DNA of 47,990 nt from Sporosarcina highlanderae (GTDB lineage: Bacteria > Bacillota > Bacilli > Bacillales_A > Planococcaceae), in the NCBI RefSeq assembly GCF_030433715.1, contig NZ_JAROCC010000018.1:1-47990 (forward strand). The letters are read 5' to 3'. Shown here piece by piece: positions 1-6,461 of the stretch; position 1 is the first letter of the stretch, and the number at the start of each line of letters is the position of its first letter. The notes below the pieces were generated by a model, which saw nothing but the letters and a program-made list of their open reading frames with translations, did no database searches and was not told the origin of the DNA. The translations under genes were made by a program, and so were the position numbers.

Positions 1-77
1 TTTTAAAAAACCTGAGTTGCGTCTTCTTTAGTGTTGTCATTTTTGCGTAGTTGAGAGTTTAATTTTCATGGGAGTTG
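1..77. repeat. Left terminal inverted repeat
   Basis: Positions 1-77 are the exact reverse complement of 47914-47990, and identity stops abruptly at 78. The segment has no useful ORF. The simplest reading is that both contig ends run into the same repeated element (insertion sequence or other repeat) in opposite orientations, with 77 bp of shared sequence kept by the assembler. The element itself cannot be identified from this stub. Confidence 0.9.
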
Positions 78-548
78 AAGTACATTTCTTCACAAACGCA
101 CTTATTCTTAACAATCACGTTATTTTGTTCAATTAAATGGCTCGGTAATTGATTAGGCTCGTTAAAGCCACTTGCAGTTTATTTTAACACAAAATTTCTC
201 GCACCCTTCAAAATTATCATTTTTTTATCTGAATGCCTTTTACGGTGGTTATTCTATTCAACCTCGAGGACAAGCCCTACATTAAGGGATTTGAAAGGCA
301 CATCTATTGGCAATACATGGACCAATCACAAAACTGATTGTCATGAGAGTTGATTCCGCATTCATCAAAGGAAGAGGATTTGACGATTTACGCAATGGCA
401 TGAAGAAAAAAATATTTTATTTATGATCCTATTGCTACAGATAACGTATTGATTGGTCATTTCACAATTAATTTCTAATTAAAGACTTCAGTAAGTAGAT
501 ACTTTGAACTAAAGCTATACTAACACGACTCAACGATAAGCGCGGAAC

Positions 549-590
549 GCCTTAAACCTTTGGTATATATGGGTTTTAGGCATTTTTTTA
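549..590 (+). terminator. Probable rho-independent terminator
   Basis: The arms GCCTTAAACC (549-558) and GGTTTTAGGC (572-581) pair with a single mismatch and are followed by a run of T's at 583-589. It reads rightward and would terminate whatever preceded it, perhaps the decayed gene at 343-477. Confidence 0.5.
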
Positions 591-678
591 TTGCTGTGAC
601 TGAAACTAAAGATGCAACTAACCTAAAATGGAAAAAGGGACCCCTTTCCGTCCTTAGTAGAACTGCACTTGCCCAATT

Positions 679-702
679 AAAAAAAAGGCGGCGATTGCCA
701 CC
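679..702 (-). terminator. Terminator of the 784-1179 lipoprotein
   Basis: On the minus strand a GGTGGC-AATC-GCCGCC hairpin (one G-U pair) is followed by eight T's. It sits about 80 bases beyond the stop codon of the lipoprotein gene. Confidence 0.65.
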
Positions 703-783
703 CCTTTAATTATTCTGTTCCACAATCGCGCCCATTTCTCTAATAATACATTCTCTATAAGTTGTTCAATAATAGAACAGCTT

Positions 784-1179
784 CTATCGACCTACAATAA
801 ACTTACCAATAATAGTCTCTCCATCTTCATTATATAAAGGAATTTCTCTTGGCTTAGCTCCTTTTGTAAGTCTTACTGCCTCTTCAGGAGTTTTAGGCTG
901 TGGACCATCCAAATCTACTTGCTTCACATATCCTGTTTTACCGTTCTCACCTACCGCTAACAGCAAATCAGGTTCACCGAGAATGATCGTCGCATCTCCC
1001 ATATTTGGTCCATAAGTTTGTCCATTATCATTTATTGGATAGCGACCATCTTCTAAAATACTTTCAATGGTCGGTATAGAGACATCCATCTCTATTTCAC
1101 TGTTATTTTCATTTTCTGCTTTTGGCAATGTTTCTTGTTGTGAACAACCAGCTAACAAAAGTAATGAAATTATTGCCAA
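784..1179 (-). CDS. Putative lipoprotein of unknown function
   Basis: The protein is about 131 aa. A hydrophobic stretch ends in the lipobox LLAGC near residue 12, so the mature protein should be lipid-anchored on the outer face of the membrane through that cysteine. The rest is acidic and soluble, with the sequence DGRYPINDNGQTYGP in the middle; no enzymatic motif is visible. The start is awkward. The first usable codon in frame is a TTG at 1179, which leaves a signal peptide without a charged n-region. Codons just upstream in the same frame read V-R-K-D-L-L-V-L, a normal n-region, but begin with GTA right after a purine-rich GGGGGAGAAA. A mutated or non-standard start is possible. It is the last gene of a minus-strand group of small membrane or exported proteins, and a terminator lies downstream at 679-702. 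Confidence 0.6.
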   Translation of the reverse strand: MAIISLLLLAGCSQQETLPKAENENNSEIEMDVSIPTIESILEDGRYPINDNGQTYGPNMGDATIILGEPDLLLAVGENGKTGYVKQVDLDGPQPKTPEEAVRLTKGAKPREIPLYNEDGETIIGKFIVGR

Positions 1180-1281
1180 GACTAATAAATCCTTCCTTAC
1201 TTTCTCCCCCTAACCACATCGCAAATATTATCTAATTGGAACAACTGACAATTCATATCACGAGGGGTGGTTGGTAGCGAA

Positions 1282-1545
1282 TTATTTCTTATAGTATTCG
1301 CGTCCCAAAATGATTAACCCCACTAACGCTAATATCACGCCTATAATAAGCGGCAAGCCCAGAAATAACGAATCAACAACGTCATCACCATATTGTTCTC
1401 CACCAATAATCGCGAACCAAAACTTCGACCTACCTGACCACCATGACGTCGAATCTGGTACATATATAGCACCTGCTAAAATAACGGTTGCAGCGATGAT
1501 TATTCCGCCCATCATTACGAATCCACCAATTAGGACTCTTTTCAA
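1282..1545 (-). CDS. Small two-helix membrane protein, unknown
   Basis: This 87-residue protein has two clear membrane segments (about residues 7-27 and 62-80) joined by a polar loop rich in Trp, Ser and Gly. It ends in a short basic tail, GREYYKK. The start is TTG at 1545, preceded at proper distance by AGGAGTG. I recognise no family. It lies between another membrane protein upstream (1581-2276, 35 bp away) and the lipoprotein downstream, so the three may be co-expressed, but nothing shows a shared role. Confidence 0.6.
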   Translation of the reverse strand: MKRVLIGGFVMMGGIIIAATVILAGAIYVPDSTSWWSGRSKFWFAIIGGEQYGDDVVDSLFLGLPLIIGVILALVGLIILGREYYKK

Positions 1546-1580
1546 GTTGTATCACTCCTAAATTTCCACTTACCATTTTT

Positions 1581-2276
1581 TTACTTATCGGTCAACTCTT
1601 GTATTCCTCTGTGTATGGAACTTTCTCTTTCGCGCTTCAATTGCAAGTTCACAAACTTCTGTATCAGTACGTTTGTATAAAAAAACATACCTGTTATTAG
1701 CGCGCCAAATATCCAGCTTGCTATTTGTCTATATATCAACATCTGGTCAAAGCCGTCCACACCATATTTCTTCAGCAAATAAACCTTCAATCCCGCCATA
1801 AAAAGGCCACGAACGATAAATAACAATTGGATAAGCTGGAACCAAATAAAAATTCCTTTTTCATAAAATAATTTTGTGCTTTCTTTTCGATCATGTCCTT
1901 GCAAATAAGCGAAATCCACAGCAAAGTACAAGGCAAATGGGCGTTTTACTGTTAGAGCAATAAAGTGAACAATAACGTAAAACATCCCGAGATAAACGCC
2001 ATTCCATAGCATTCGTTCAGCGGAACCGGATAACAAATCCACCAAAGTCCCCAAGAGAAGTGAAGCGATCACAAACAATCCTGTAATATTGAATTGCTTC
2101 TCTCTTAAAAACCGGTAAACAGTGTAAATGAATCCCGGAATCGTTGAGATCAGCATTGCAATATAGTCCCCAAAAGGATCTCTGCCAAACTTCCATAGCA
2201 CATAAGGAATAGCTGCATAGAAAAACAAATCTAATATAATGAATTTATTTCCGGATTTTTTCTGTTTTTTCTCCAT
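1581..2276 (-). CDS. VC0807-like integral membrane protein
   Basis: The protein has 231 residues and several hydrophobic segments (about 15-32, 40-58, 65-82, 95-115, 145-165 and 180-205). A basic lysine-rich N-terminus precedes them and a charged C-terminal tail follows. Length and layout resemble the VC0807-type uncharacterised membrane proteins; this assignment rests on general resemblance only. The ATG at 2276 follows a GGGG-containing purine stretch. It lies 17 bp downstream of the VOC-domain gene on the same strand, which suggests a two-gene transcript. No transport or enzymatic motif is visible. Confidence 0.55.
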   Translation of the reverse strand: MEKKQKKSGNKFIILDLFFYAAIPYVLWKFGRDPFGDYIAMLISTIPGFIYTVYRFLREKQFNITGLFVIASLLLGTLVDLLSGSAERMLWNGVYLGMFYVIVHFIALTVKRPFALYFAVDFAYLQGHDRKESTKLFYEKGIFIWFQLIQLLFIVRGLFMAGLKVYLLKKYGVDGFDQMLIYRQIASWIFGALITGMFFYTNVLIQKFVNLQLKRERESSIHRGIQELTDK

Positions 2277-2293
2277 CCCAATTTACCCCGTTT

Positions 2294-2731
2294 TTATTTC
2301 ATTTTCTCCGCCAATTCTAAAATAATCCCTTCAGGACCACGGACGAAACATAATTTATAAGCATTTTCGTAGTTTTGTATCTCACCCAAAAGTTCCGCGC
2401 CTTTCTTTTTCAGTTTGGCGACAATGGCTTCAATGTCTTCTACAGCAAACGCAATATGCATGATACCCAGGGTATTTCCAAAAGGCTGCTGAACGCCTTT
2501 CGCTTCTGACGGGATATGAAATTTGACCAGTTCCAAAGTTGTCTGGCCATCCGACATCCCAAACCATACAATCGTCTTTCTAACATCAGTAAGCCCAATT
2601 ATCCGGTCTATCCCTTCCCCTAACACTTCTGTTTCCCCTAATACCATTAGTCCAAGGTCAAGAAAAAAGGCTTTGGCAGCAGGAAGATCATAGACTATTA
2701 CACCTACATGATCGATTCTATTGATTTTCAT
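2294..2731 (-). CDS. VOC-superfamily (glyoxalase-like) protein
   Basis: The 145-residue protein has the two beta-alpha-beta-beta-beta modules of the vicinal oxygen chelate fold. It opens with RIDHVGVIVYDL. The second module begins at GIMHIAFAVEDIEAIVAKL, and the protein ends with GPEGIILELAEK. The conserved metal-ligand positions appear to be His near residue 8, Glu near 68 (TTLELV), His near 92 and Glu near 140. The layout is that of methylmalonyl-CoA epimerase and lactoylglutathione lyase relatives, but no CoA-specific feature lets me choose a substrate. A good Shine-Dalgarno (AAGGAGG) precedes the ATG at 2731. Confidence 0.8.
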   Translation of the reverse strand: MKINRIDHVGVIVYDLPAAKAFFLDLGLMVLGETEVLGEGIDRIIGLTDVRKTIVWFGMSDGQTTLELVKFHIPSEAKGVQQPFGNTLGIMHIAFAVEDIEAIVAKLKKKGAELLGEIQNYENAYKLCFVRGPEGIILELAEKMK

Positions 2732-2884
2732 TCATCAAACCTCCTTGGTACTCGTTATTACTATATCCTGCTCCTTTTGACACTTAAACATTCTGGTTCT
2801 GCTATTGAACAAGCACAAATCAATATTCTGGAATTGCGCCTGTTCATGGGACCGTACCGTGTGAAACCGTATATTTACGAATTT

Positions 2885-3100
2885 TTATTTGCCAATTACG
2901 TATGTAGCTCTCCAAAATGAAAACAGTAGCATATATGCATAATGAAAGCCGTTCGGAGGGAATTTCAATTTAAGGAAGATGCCGGTAATTGCCACACATA
3001 GTGATACCAGCCAATAGTACTTGCCCCTCACGGTAAAAAATAATCCATTGGCTAAGATAGAGATAATTTCAACCAACCTAATTGAAATATGCTTGGACAT
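2885..3100 (-). CDS. Small hydrophobic protein, unknown
   Basis: A 71-residue, mostly hydrophobic protein with two likely membrane segments (about residues 7-25 and 28-47) and an aromatic-rich C-terminal third. A strong AAGGAGGT lies about 15 bases upstream of the ATG at 3100. This is longer than ideal spacing, but strong enough to make the gene credible. It is one of three tiny membrane proteins in a row on this strand (with 3218-3391 and 3474-3602). No family recognised. Confidence 0.45.
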   Translation of the reverse strand: MSKHISIRLVEIISILANGLFFTVRGKYYWLVSLCVAITGIFLKLKFPPNGFHYAYMLLFSFWRATYVIGK

Positions 3101-3217
3101 TTCCCAAGAAATTGTACCTCCTTAAGTCAATCCTACAGTCTGGCCACTTTATGAATGAAAATCGCTTGATTTTAAAAAGAAAACGAACCCGCCGATTGTT
3201 GAAAATTATTATCCAGG

Positions 3218-3391
3218 TTACAATTTTCTTCTACCTATTCCATCTAGTAGAATGCCAATGCCAAACAAGATAATGCCTGTCGCAAACGCATATTGGAAGT
3301 AAATTGATTGTGTTCCTCCAAGCTTATAATACAAACCTATAAAACTTAAAATTATCCCCAATAGGATACAAATACTTCCAATTAACTTCAT
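3218..3391 (-). CDS. 57-aa two-helix membrane protein
   Basis: A short gene of 58 codons starts with ATG at 3391 and stops with TAA at 3218-3220. The protein begins MKLIGSICILLGIIL, has a polar turn around YYKLGGTQS, then a second hydrophobic segment ending in GIGRRKL. This is a clean two-helix hairpin with a basic end. GAGGGTG lies about 6 bases before the ATG. Such small proteins are common in Bacillales and mostly uncharacterised. The ribosome binding site and the hydrophobicity pattern make it more credible than a random ORF. Confidence 0.55.
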   Translation of the reverse strand: MKLIGSICILLGIILSFIGLYYKLGGTQSIYFQYAFATGIILFGIGILLDGIGRRKL

Positions 3392-3473
3392 ACTTCACCC
3401 TCAAATACACCATATTTGATATAATCGCATTCCAATAACTTGAACTGTTCTTCAGTTATCTCTCACAACCACT

Positions 3474-3602
3474 TTAATTTGTAACGTTTATTAAAGCTCC
3501 CATTAATTCAGTAAGATTACTTAAGTAGCTAACAATCCGGAAACTATTTAGGGCAAGAATAAATAATGAAATGGCAATTATAAACTTTAATAACTTTTCC
3601 AT
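3474..3602 (-). CDS. 42-aa single-pass membrane microprotein
   Basis: The reading frame opens further upstream, but the best start is the ATG at 3602, preceded by GGAAGGAG at 6 bases. The 42-residue product begins MEKLLKFIIAISLFIL and continues with a polar tail ending in INVTN: one transmembrane helix with a basic N-terminus. No family recognised. It stands about 110 bp downstream of the APH-like kinase gene on the same strand. Confidence 0.45.
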   Translation of the reverse strand: MEKLLKFIIAISLFILALNSFRIVSYLSNLTELMGALINVTN

Positions 3603-3710
3603 GCAATACTCCTTCCAGAAATTATTTGTTCGTCTTCTTAAGTGTTCAGTTATAGAGCAACGGTTAATCATTACCACGTCCGTATGACTACCTATACCTT
3701 TTTAGTCTGA

Positions 3711-4742
3711 TTATCTTTGCAAAGTATCATAGATTTCATGCAATAGCTCCCCGACCTTTTCACGCTCATTACGGTCAATTAACTTCTCCAATGAATTTTC
3801 ATTATATTTGATTTTGGTAAACCATAAGGCAGATGATATTGTGTAAATGTCACTTAATACATTTTTTTCTTCATCAGATAAAGGTCGCTCAGTTATATAT
3901 CCCTTATAAAATTGCTTAAATAGCTCAGGTCGGTCATTGTCTGTTAGTCCATCGGATAAATCCATTTCATTTGCCGTCAACAATCCTTCAAGCACCATGT
4001 CTCCGACAAGAGTTTGATCGCCAGCAATATTATAATCAAATATTCCCAGGTTTCCTCCTGTATACGATAAATTGTTTATGGAAATATCACCTTGTGTTGC
4101 AAACCTCGGCAATTTTCTCCAAGATAGCCTGATCCTTTCAAGTCTTTCTGAATAAAGACCTTTTATTTTCCGGTACATCTCTGCATTTATTTTCCCAGCT
4201 TCACCAAGTTCACGAAACGTATTGTACCCACTGACTTCGTTATATCCAAGAAGATCAAAAATAGTACTCCTTCCAATTAGACAGTTACCATTCTCCGATA
4301 TTCTGTGGATTTTCCCCATTAGTTGTCCCATTTGATAGGCAAGGTTAAAGTCGATAGCTTTTATCTCTTCACCGAAATAATCTTCTACCGTTACGGCAAC
4401 ATCCATACCATTCACTTTATAACTTAGGCAATACTTGCCCCCACTGACATATCTTCTTGGCGTCAATATTCCTTGGCTTCTTAGATATTCGGAAAAGACA
4501 CTTTGTGACTCAATAATGTGAGGAGGATGAGTATTTTCTTTAACAAATTTGACGACTAACGGCTCTCTATTAGTGAATTCCACCTTAGAAATAATTTTAA
4601 TTTCTTTATCTTTCTCATTGTAGTAATGAATAAAATCAAAAACGTTAGATACTTGCCCATTAATGTTGTACGATGTTAGGATTTTATTGACATCTATTAC
4701 ACCGATATTCATGTTGCATTTCCCCGTTTCACAAATATTCAT
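3711..4742 (-). CDS. APH/choline-kinase-like phosphotransferase
   Basis: The protein has up to 343 residues and the layout of the aminoglycoside-phosphotransferase superfamily (kinase-like fold). An N-terminal lobe carries the probable nucleotide-binding Lys in VVKFVKE, and the brace motif in the C lobe reads QGDISINN near residue 218. The second metal-binding motif reads FDYNIAGD. The usual His before the Gly-Asp of the brace motif is Gln here, while the catalytic Asp and the Asn are kept. The substrate cannot be told; the superfamily includes antibiotic, sugar, homoserine and choline kinases. Two starts are possible: ATG at 4742 with a weak upstream signal, or the ATG ten codons later, which has GGGGA about 9 bases before it. 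Confidence 0.75.
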   Translation of the reverse strand: MNICETGKCNMNIGVIDVNKILTSYNINGQVSNVFDFIHYYNEKDKEIKIISKVEFTNREPLVVKFVKENTHPPHIIESQSVFSEYLRSQGILTPRRYVSGGKYCLSYKVNGMDVAVTVEDYFGEEIKAIDFNLAYQMGQLMGKIHRISENGNCLIGRSTIFDLLGYNEVSGYNTFRELGEAGKINAEMYRKIKGLYSERLERIRLSWRKLPRFATQGDISINNLSYTGGNLGIFDYNIAGDQTLVGDMVLEGLLTANEMDLSDGLTDNDRPELFKQFYKGYITERPLSDEEKNVLSDIYTISSALWFTKIKYNENSLEKLIDRNEREKVGELLHEIYDTLQR

Positions 4743-4781
4743 AATCTACCAACCCGGGTGCCTTCGCAACACATAATGTAA

Positions 4782-5159
4782 TCATGAAAATTCATTTTCT
4801 GTGATTTCGCGAATCAGTTTACAAAAACCATCCCATTCATTTGGAAACTGATTACTTCCCGACTTTTTGATTGTGAGTCCGTCAGTAACGATTTCCAAGC
4901 TCCATTGCGTACCGTCAAGAATACGCGGATCGCTATACTTTTTCTTCCATTCCATTATACGAAGAGCTTGTAATTCCCTCATAAATTTCTTAACTTCCGC
5001 TGCGGAAATTGTTTTGATCATCAATTCCTCTTCCCCGCCAAGCCAATGACTCCACAATACTTCATGAGTGGTCAGGTTGATTTCAAAATTATAATTGCCT
5101 TCAAAGAAACCACCTACCGACGCTTTAAGGATTTTAATTTTATTTAATTCGGTACTCAC
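4782..5159 (-). CDS. Hypothetical soluble protein
   Basis: A 125-residue protein starting with GTG at 5159, with GGGGAG 10 bases upstream. It is predicted to be soluble and mixed alpha/beta. The C-terminal half carries the pattern W-S-L-E-I-V-T-D-G followed by KKSGSNQFPNEWDGFCKLI. I associate this with small uncharacterised Firmicutes proteins with a SGxNxxPxxWxxF signature. No catalytic motif is visible. It lies about 80 bp downstream of the small membrane protein 5238-5429 on the same strand. Confidence 0.6.
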   Translation of the reverse strand: MSTELNKIKILKASVGGFFEGNYNFEINLTTHEVLWSHWLGGEEELMIKTISAAEVKKFMRELQALRIMEWKKKYSDPRILDGTQWSLEIVTDGLTIKKSGSNQFPNEWDGFCKLIREITENEFS

Positions 5160-5237
5160 CTATTTTTAACTCCCCGACTACTTGTATTAGTTGAAATAAA
5201 CCGTCTTTTTGAGATATAAGTCCATTTAACCACCGTT

Positions 5238-5429
5238 TTAATTCTTTGAGCTTTTTATTAAAAACATTCCAGTGGATCCTATAACAGTTGTTACAGCAAT
5301 CACAGTCATAGCAAACGCAATATCTGATATGGTGTGAGGTGTTTGAGTCAAAAAATCGAACCAAATTAATTCAATTACCAAAACAATTCCCCATATTATA
5401 AAAAGCACTAACAATAAATCACTTTTCAA
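5238..5429 (-). CDS. Small two-helix membrane protein
   Basis: The best start is TTG at 5429, preceded by GGAGGAGG at 6 bases; a longer GTG-initiated frame lacks any signal. The 63-residue product begins MKSDLLLVLFIIWGIVL and has a second hydrophobic stretch at about residues 34-55, ending in a basic KSSKN. The two helices are separated by a short polar loop with PHTISD. Unknown function. It precedes the hypothetical gene 4782-5159. Confidence 0.55.
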   Translation of the reverse strand: MKSDLLLVLFIIWGIVLVIELIWFDFLTQTPHTISDIAFAMTVIAVTTVIGSTGMFLIKSSKN

Positions 5430-5559
5430 ACAAATCCTCCTCCGTCCCAATCTGGTCACTAATATGCATTCTTAAGTTATATCAAAAAGATAGGACTACT
5501 TTTTAACCCTAATATTTCCTTTTAGTCTATTATACCATGAAGACATTAACCACTTTCAA

Positions 5560-5610
5560 AAGGTTCATTCAAAACAAAAAATACACCCTCCTCAAACCAA
5601 GGAAGGTGTA
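5560..5610 (-). terminator. Terminator after YvrJ gene (copy 1 of a repeated segment)
   Basis: Inverted arms TACACCCTCC and GGAAGGTGTA (5582-5610) pair with one G-U. On the minus strand they are followed by a T-rich run. Together with flanking bases this segment resembles 6400-6448 (shared pattern around GTTCATYCAA and AAAATACACC), so the two terminators look like copies of one sequence. Confidence 0.7.
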
Positions 5611-5644
5611 CAATCAAAACTATACCCACAAATCATCATTCACT

Positions 5645-5761
5645 TCACTTTACAAGCGCACTGTGAATGGCCTCGAGTTTCGTTTCAAGCCGGTGCAAGA
5701 GATAAAAGGATACAAAAATCGGAAATCCGATTTGCTGTATGAGATTTAGCCATTGTTCCAT
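5645..5761 (-). CDS. YvrJ-family small protein
   Basis: A 38-residue product begins MEQWLNLIQQIGFPIFVSFY and ends in LETKLEAIHSALVK. This is the classic YvrJ layout: a short amphipathic start, one membrane segment, the LHRLE motif and a charged helical tail. The ATG at 5761 follows AAAGGAGG. It is the third gene after DUF1659 and DUF2922 genes, a set commonly found together in Bacillales. A hairpin between it and the DUF2922 gene (5793-5817) could reduce read-through into it. In B. subtilis, yvrJ is among the targets of the SigO (YvrI)/RsoA sigma factor system, from memory of the literature. Its biochemical role is unknown. Confidence 0.8.
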   Translation of the reverse strand: MEQWLNLIQQIGFPIFVSFYLLHRLETKLEAIHSALVK

Positions 5762-5792
5762 TTTGAAAGAAACCTCCTTTCCCAATAGAAAA

Positions 5793-5817
5793 GGCTCCCC
5801 AGCCGGGCTGGAGAGCC
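5793..5817 (-). terminator. Strong hairpin between DUF2922 and YvrJ genes
   Basis: On the minus strand GGCTCTCCAGCC pairs with GGCTGGGGAGCC at a one-base loop, then TTTTCT follows. It is a compact, GC-rich terminator or attenuator just past the DUF2922 stop codon, so YvrJ is probably translated from a minority read-through transcript or from its own promoter. Confidence 0.7.
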
Positions 5818-5825
5818 GCTATTAA

Positions 5826-6044
5826 TTATGCAATTACAAGTTCTTCGACGGTACGGTCGATAATGCGGGCACCTTTTACGCTTGCAAGAAAAGAACCATC
5901 GACTTCAAACACTTGAGAATCGATAATTTCCTGCATGGCTGCCTCCACTTCGGACGGTGTCAAATTAGCGCGAGGCTCGTCCACTGTGAGTGAAGTTTGT
6001 TTTCCAGCTGCCGTATAAAAGTTCAATTGTAACGATTTTGCCAT
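5826..6044 (-). CDS. DUF2922 family protein
   Basis: A 72-residue protein beginning MAKSLQLNFYTAAGKQTSL and containing LTPSEVEAAMQEIIDSQVF. It ends with GARIIDRTVEELVIA, typical of DUF2922 in beta-strand pattern and length. The start is supported by AAAGGAGAG about 7 bases upstream. Its partner upstream (38 bp) is a DUF1659 protein, and the two are predicted to be related in fold. They are routinely encoded together, which suggests a hetero-complex, but no activity is known to me. Expression should come from the element at 6325-6355. Confidence 0.85.
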   Translation of the reverse strand: MAKSLQLNFYTAAGKQTSLTVDEPRANLTPSEVEAAMQEIIDSQVFEVDGSFLASVKGARIIDRTVEELVIA

Positions 6045-6082
6045 TCCTCATCTCTCCTTTCTACTTAATTAATAATTACTTC

Positions 6083-6301
6083 TTAGTTCATAATGTCTGC
6101 TGTTTCCAGCCTTTCTGCTCCGATAAATGGATATTCGGAGAGCTGTGCCAATTGCTCAAGAGCTTTGTATAGATTGTCAGCCGTCGCCCCTTCTGCAATG
6201 CCGCGATAGGATTTCGATTTGCGGATCAATTTCCCGCCCTCTGTCATCCCACCATTGAAATACACCTTACCAACTGCATTTCTGAATTCAATTGTCGCCA
6301 T
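6083..6301 (-). CDS. DUF1659 family protein
   Basis: A 72-residue product starting at the ATG at 6301 behind AAGGAGG. A frame that runs further upstream crosses the promoter and has no start signal. The sequence MATIEFRNAVGKVYF, then YRGIAEGATADNLYKALEQLAQL, then ERLETADIMN matches the DUF1659 pattern. It is the first gene of the DUF1659-DUF2922-YvrJ cluster. The ATG lies 23 bases from the candidate promoter element at 6325-6355, so the 5' leader must be very short. Confidence 0.85.
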   Translation of the reverse strand: MATIEFRNAVGKVYFNGGMTEGGKLIRKSKSYRGIAEGATADNLYKALEQLAQLSEYPFIGAERLETADIMN

Positions 6302-6324
6302 CTGCTTTCCCCTCCTTTCACATA

Positions 6325-6355
6325 CTATATAGACTTGAAAAGAGGGAAAGGATAC
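6325..6355 (-). promoter_or_regulatory. Candidate alternative-sigma promoter, copy A
   Basis: On the minus strand GTATCC, a 16-base spacer and TCTATATAG stand 23 bases before the DUF1659 start codon. The same two boxes with the same 16-base spacer stand 21 bases before the HTH gene at 7794-8600 (copy B). An A/T-rich stretch lies upstream in both. The boxes do not match the SigA consensus at -35. I infer an alternative sigma factor; SigO/RsoA is suggested only by the presence of yvrJ. Confidence 0.55.
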
Positions 6356-6399
6356 TATGCGTGAAATTCTTTTAAAAAACTTTTCCCGAGTACTTTTAG

Positions 6400-6448
6400 A
6401 AAGTTCATCCAAGAAAAATACACCTTCCCCTAAGTCAGAGAAGGTGTA
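6400..6448 (-). terminator. Terminator after HsdR remnant (copy 2 of a repeated segment)
   Basis: Arms TACACCTTC and GAAGGTGTA (6419-6448) form a hairpin followed on the minus strand by ATTTTTCTT. It insulates the DUF1659 promoter from the decayed hsdR reading frame and resembles the segment at 5560-5610. Confidence 0.7.
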
Positions 6449-6461
6449 TGGTCACTACTTT

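Larger units (their letters stand above)
78..783. other. Long intergenic stretch with possible gene remnant
   Basis: About 700 bases hold no convincing gene. On the plus strand, 343-477 could encode a short peptide beginning MRVDSAFIKGRGFDDL, but a stop follows a run of A's. A shift of one base there would extend it with DPIATDNVLIGHFTINF before a stop. This looks like the tail of a decayed gene and I do not recognise the family. Two hairpins at 549-590 and 679-702 are listed separately. Confidence 0.3.

Noticed and set aside
1310..1561. Plus-strand frame over the small membrane protein 1282-1545
   Set aside because: Antisense to a gene with a good ribosome binding site and clear membrane helices; no start signal of its own.
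5140..5364. Cysteine- and histidine-rich minus-strand frame between two small genes
   Set aside because: It overlaps 4782-5159 and 5238-5429 in another frame, lacks a start signal, and its composition looks like a frame shadow.
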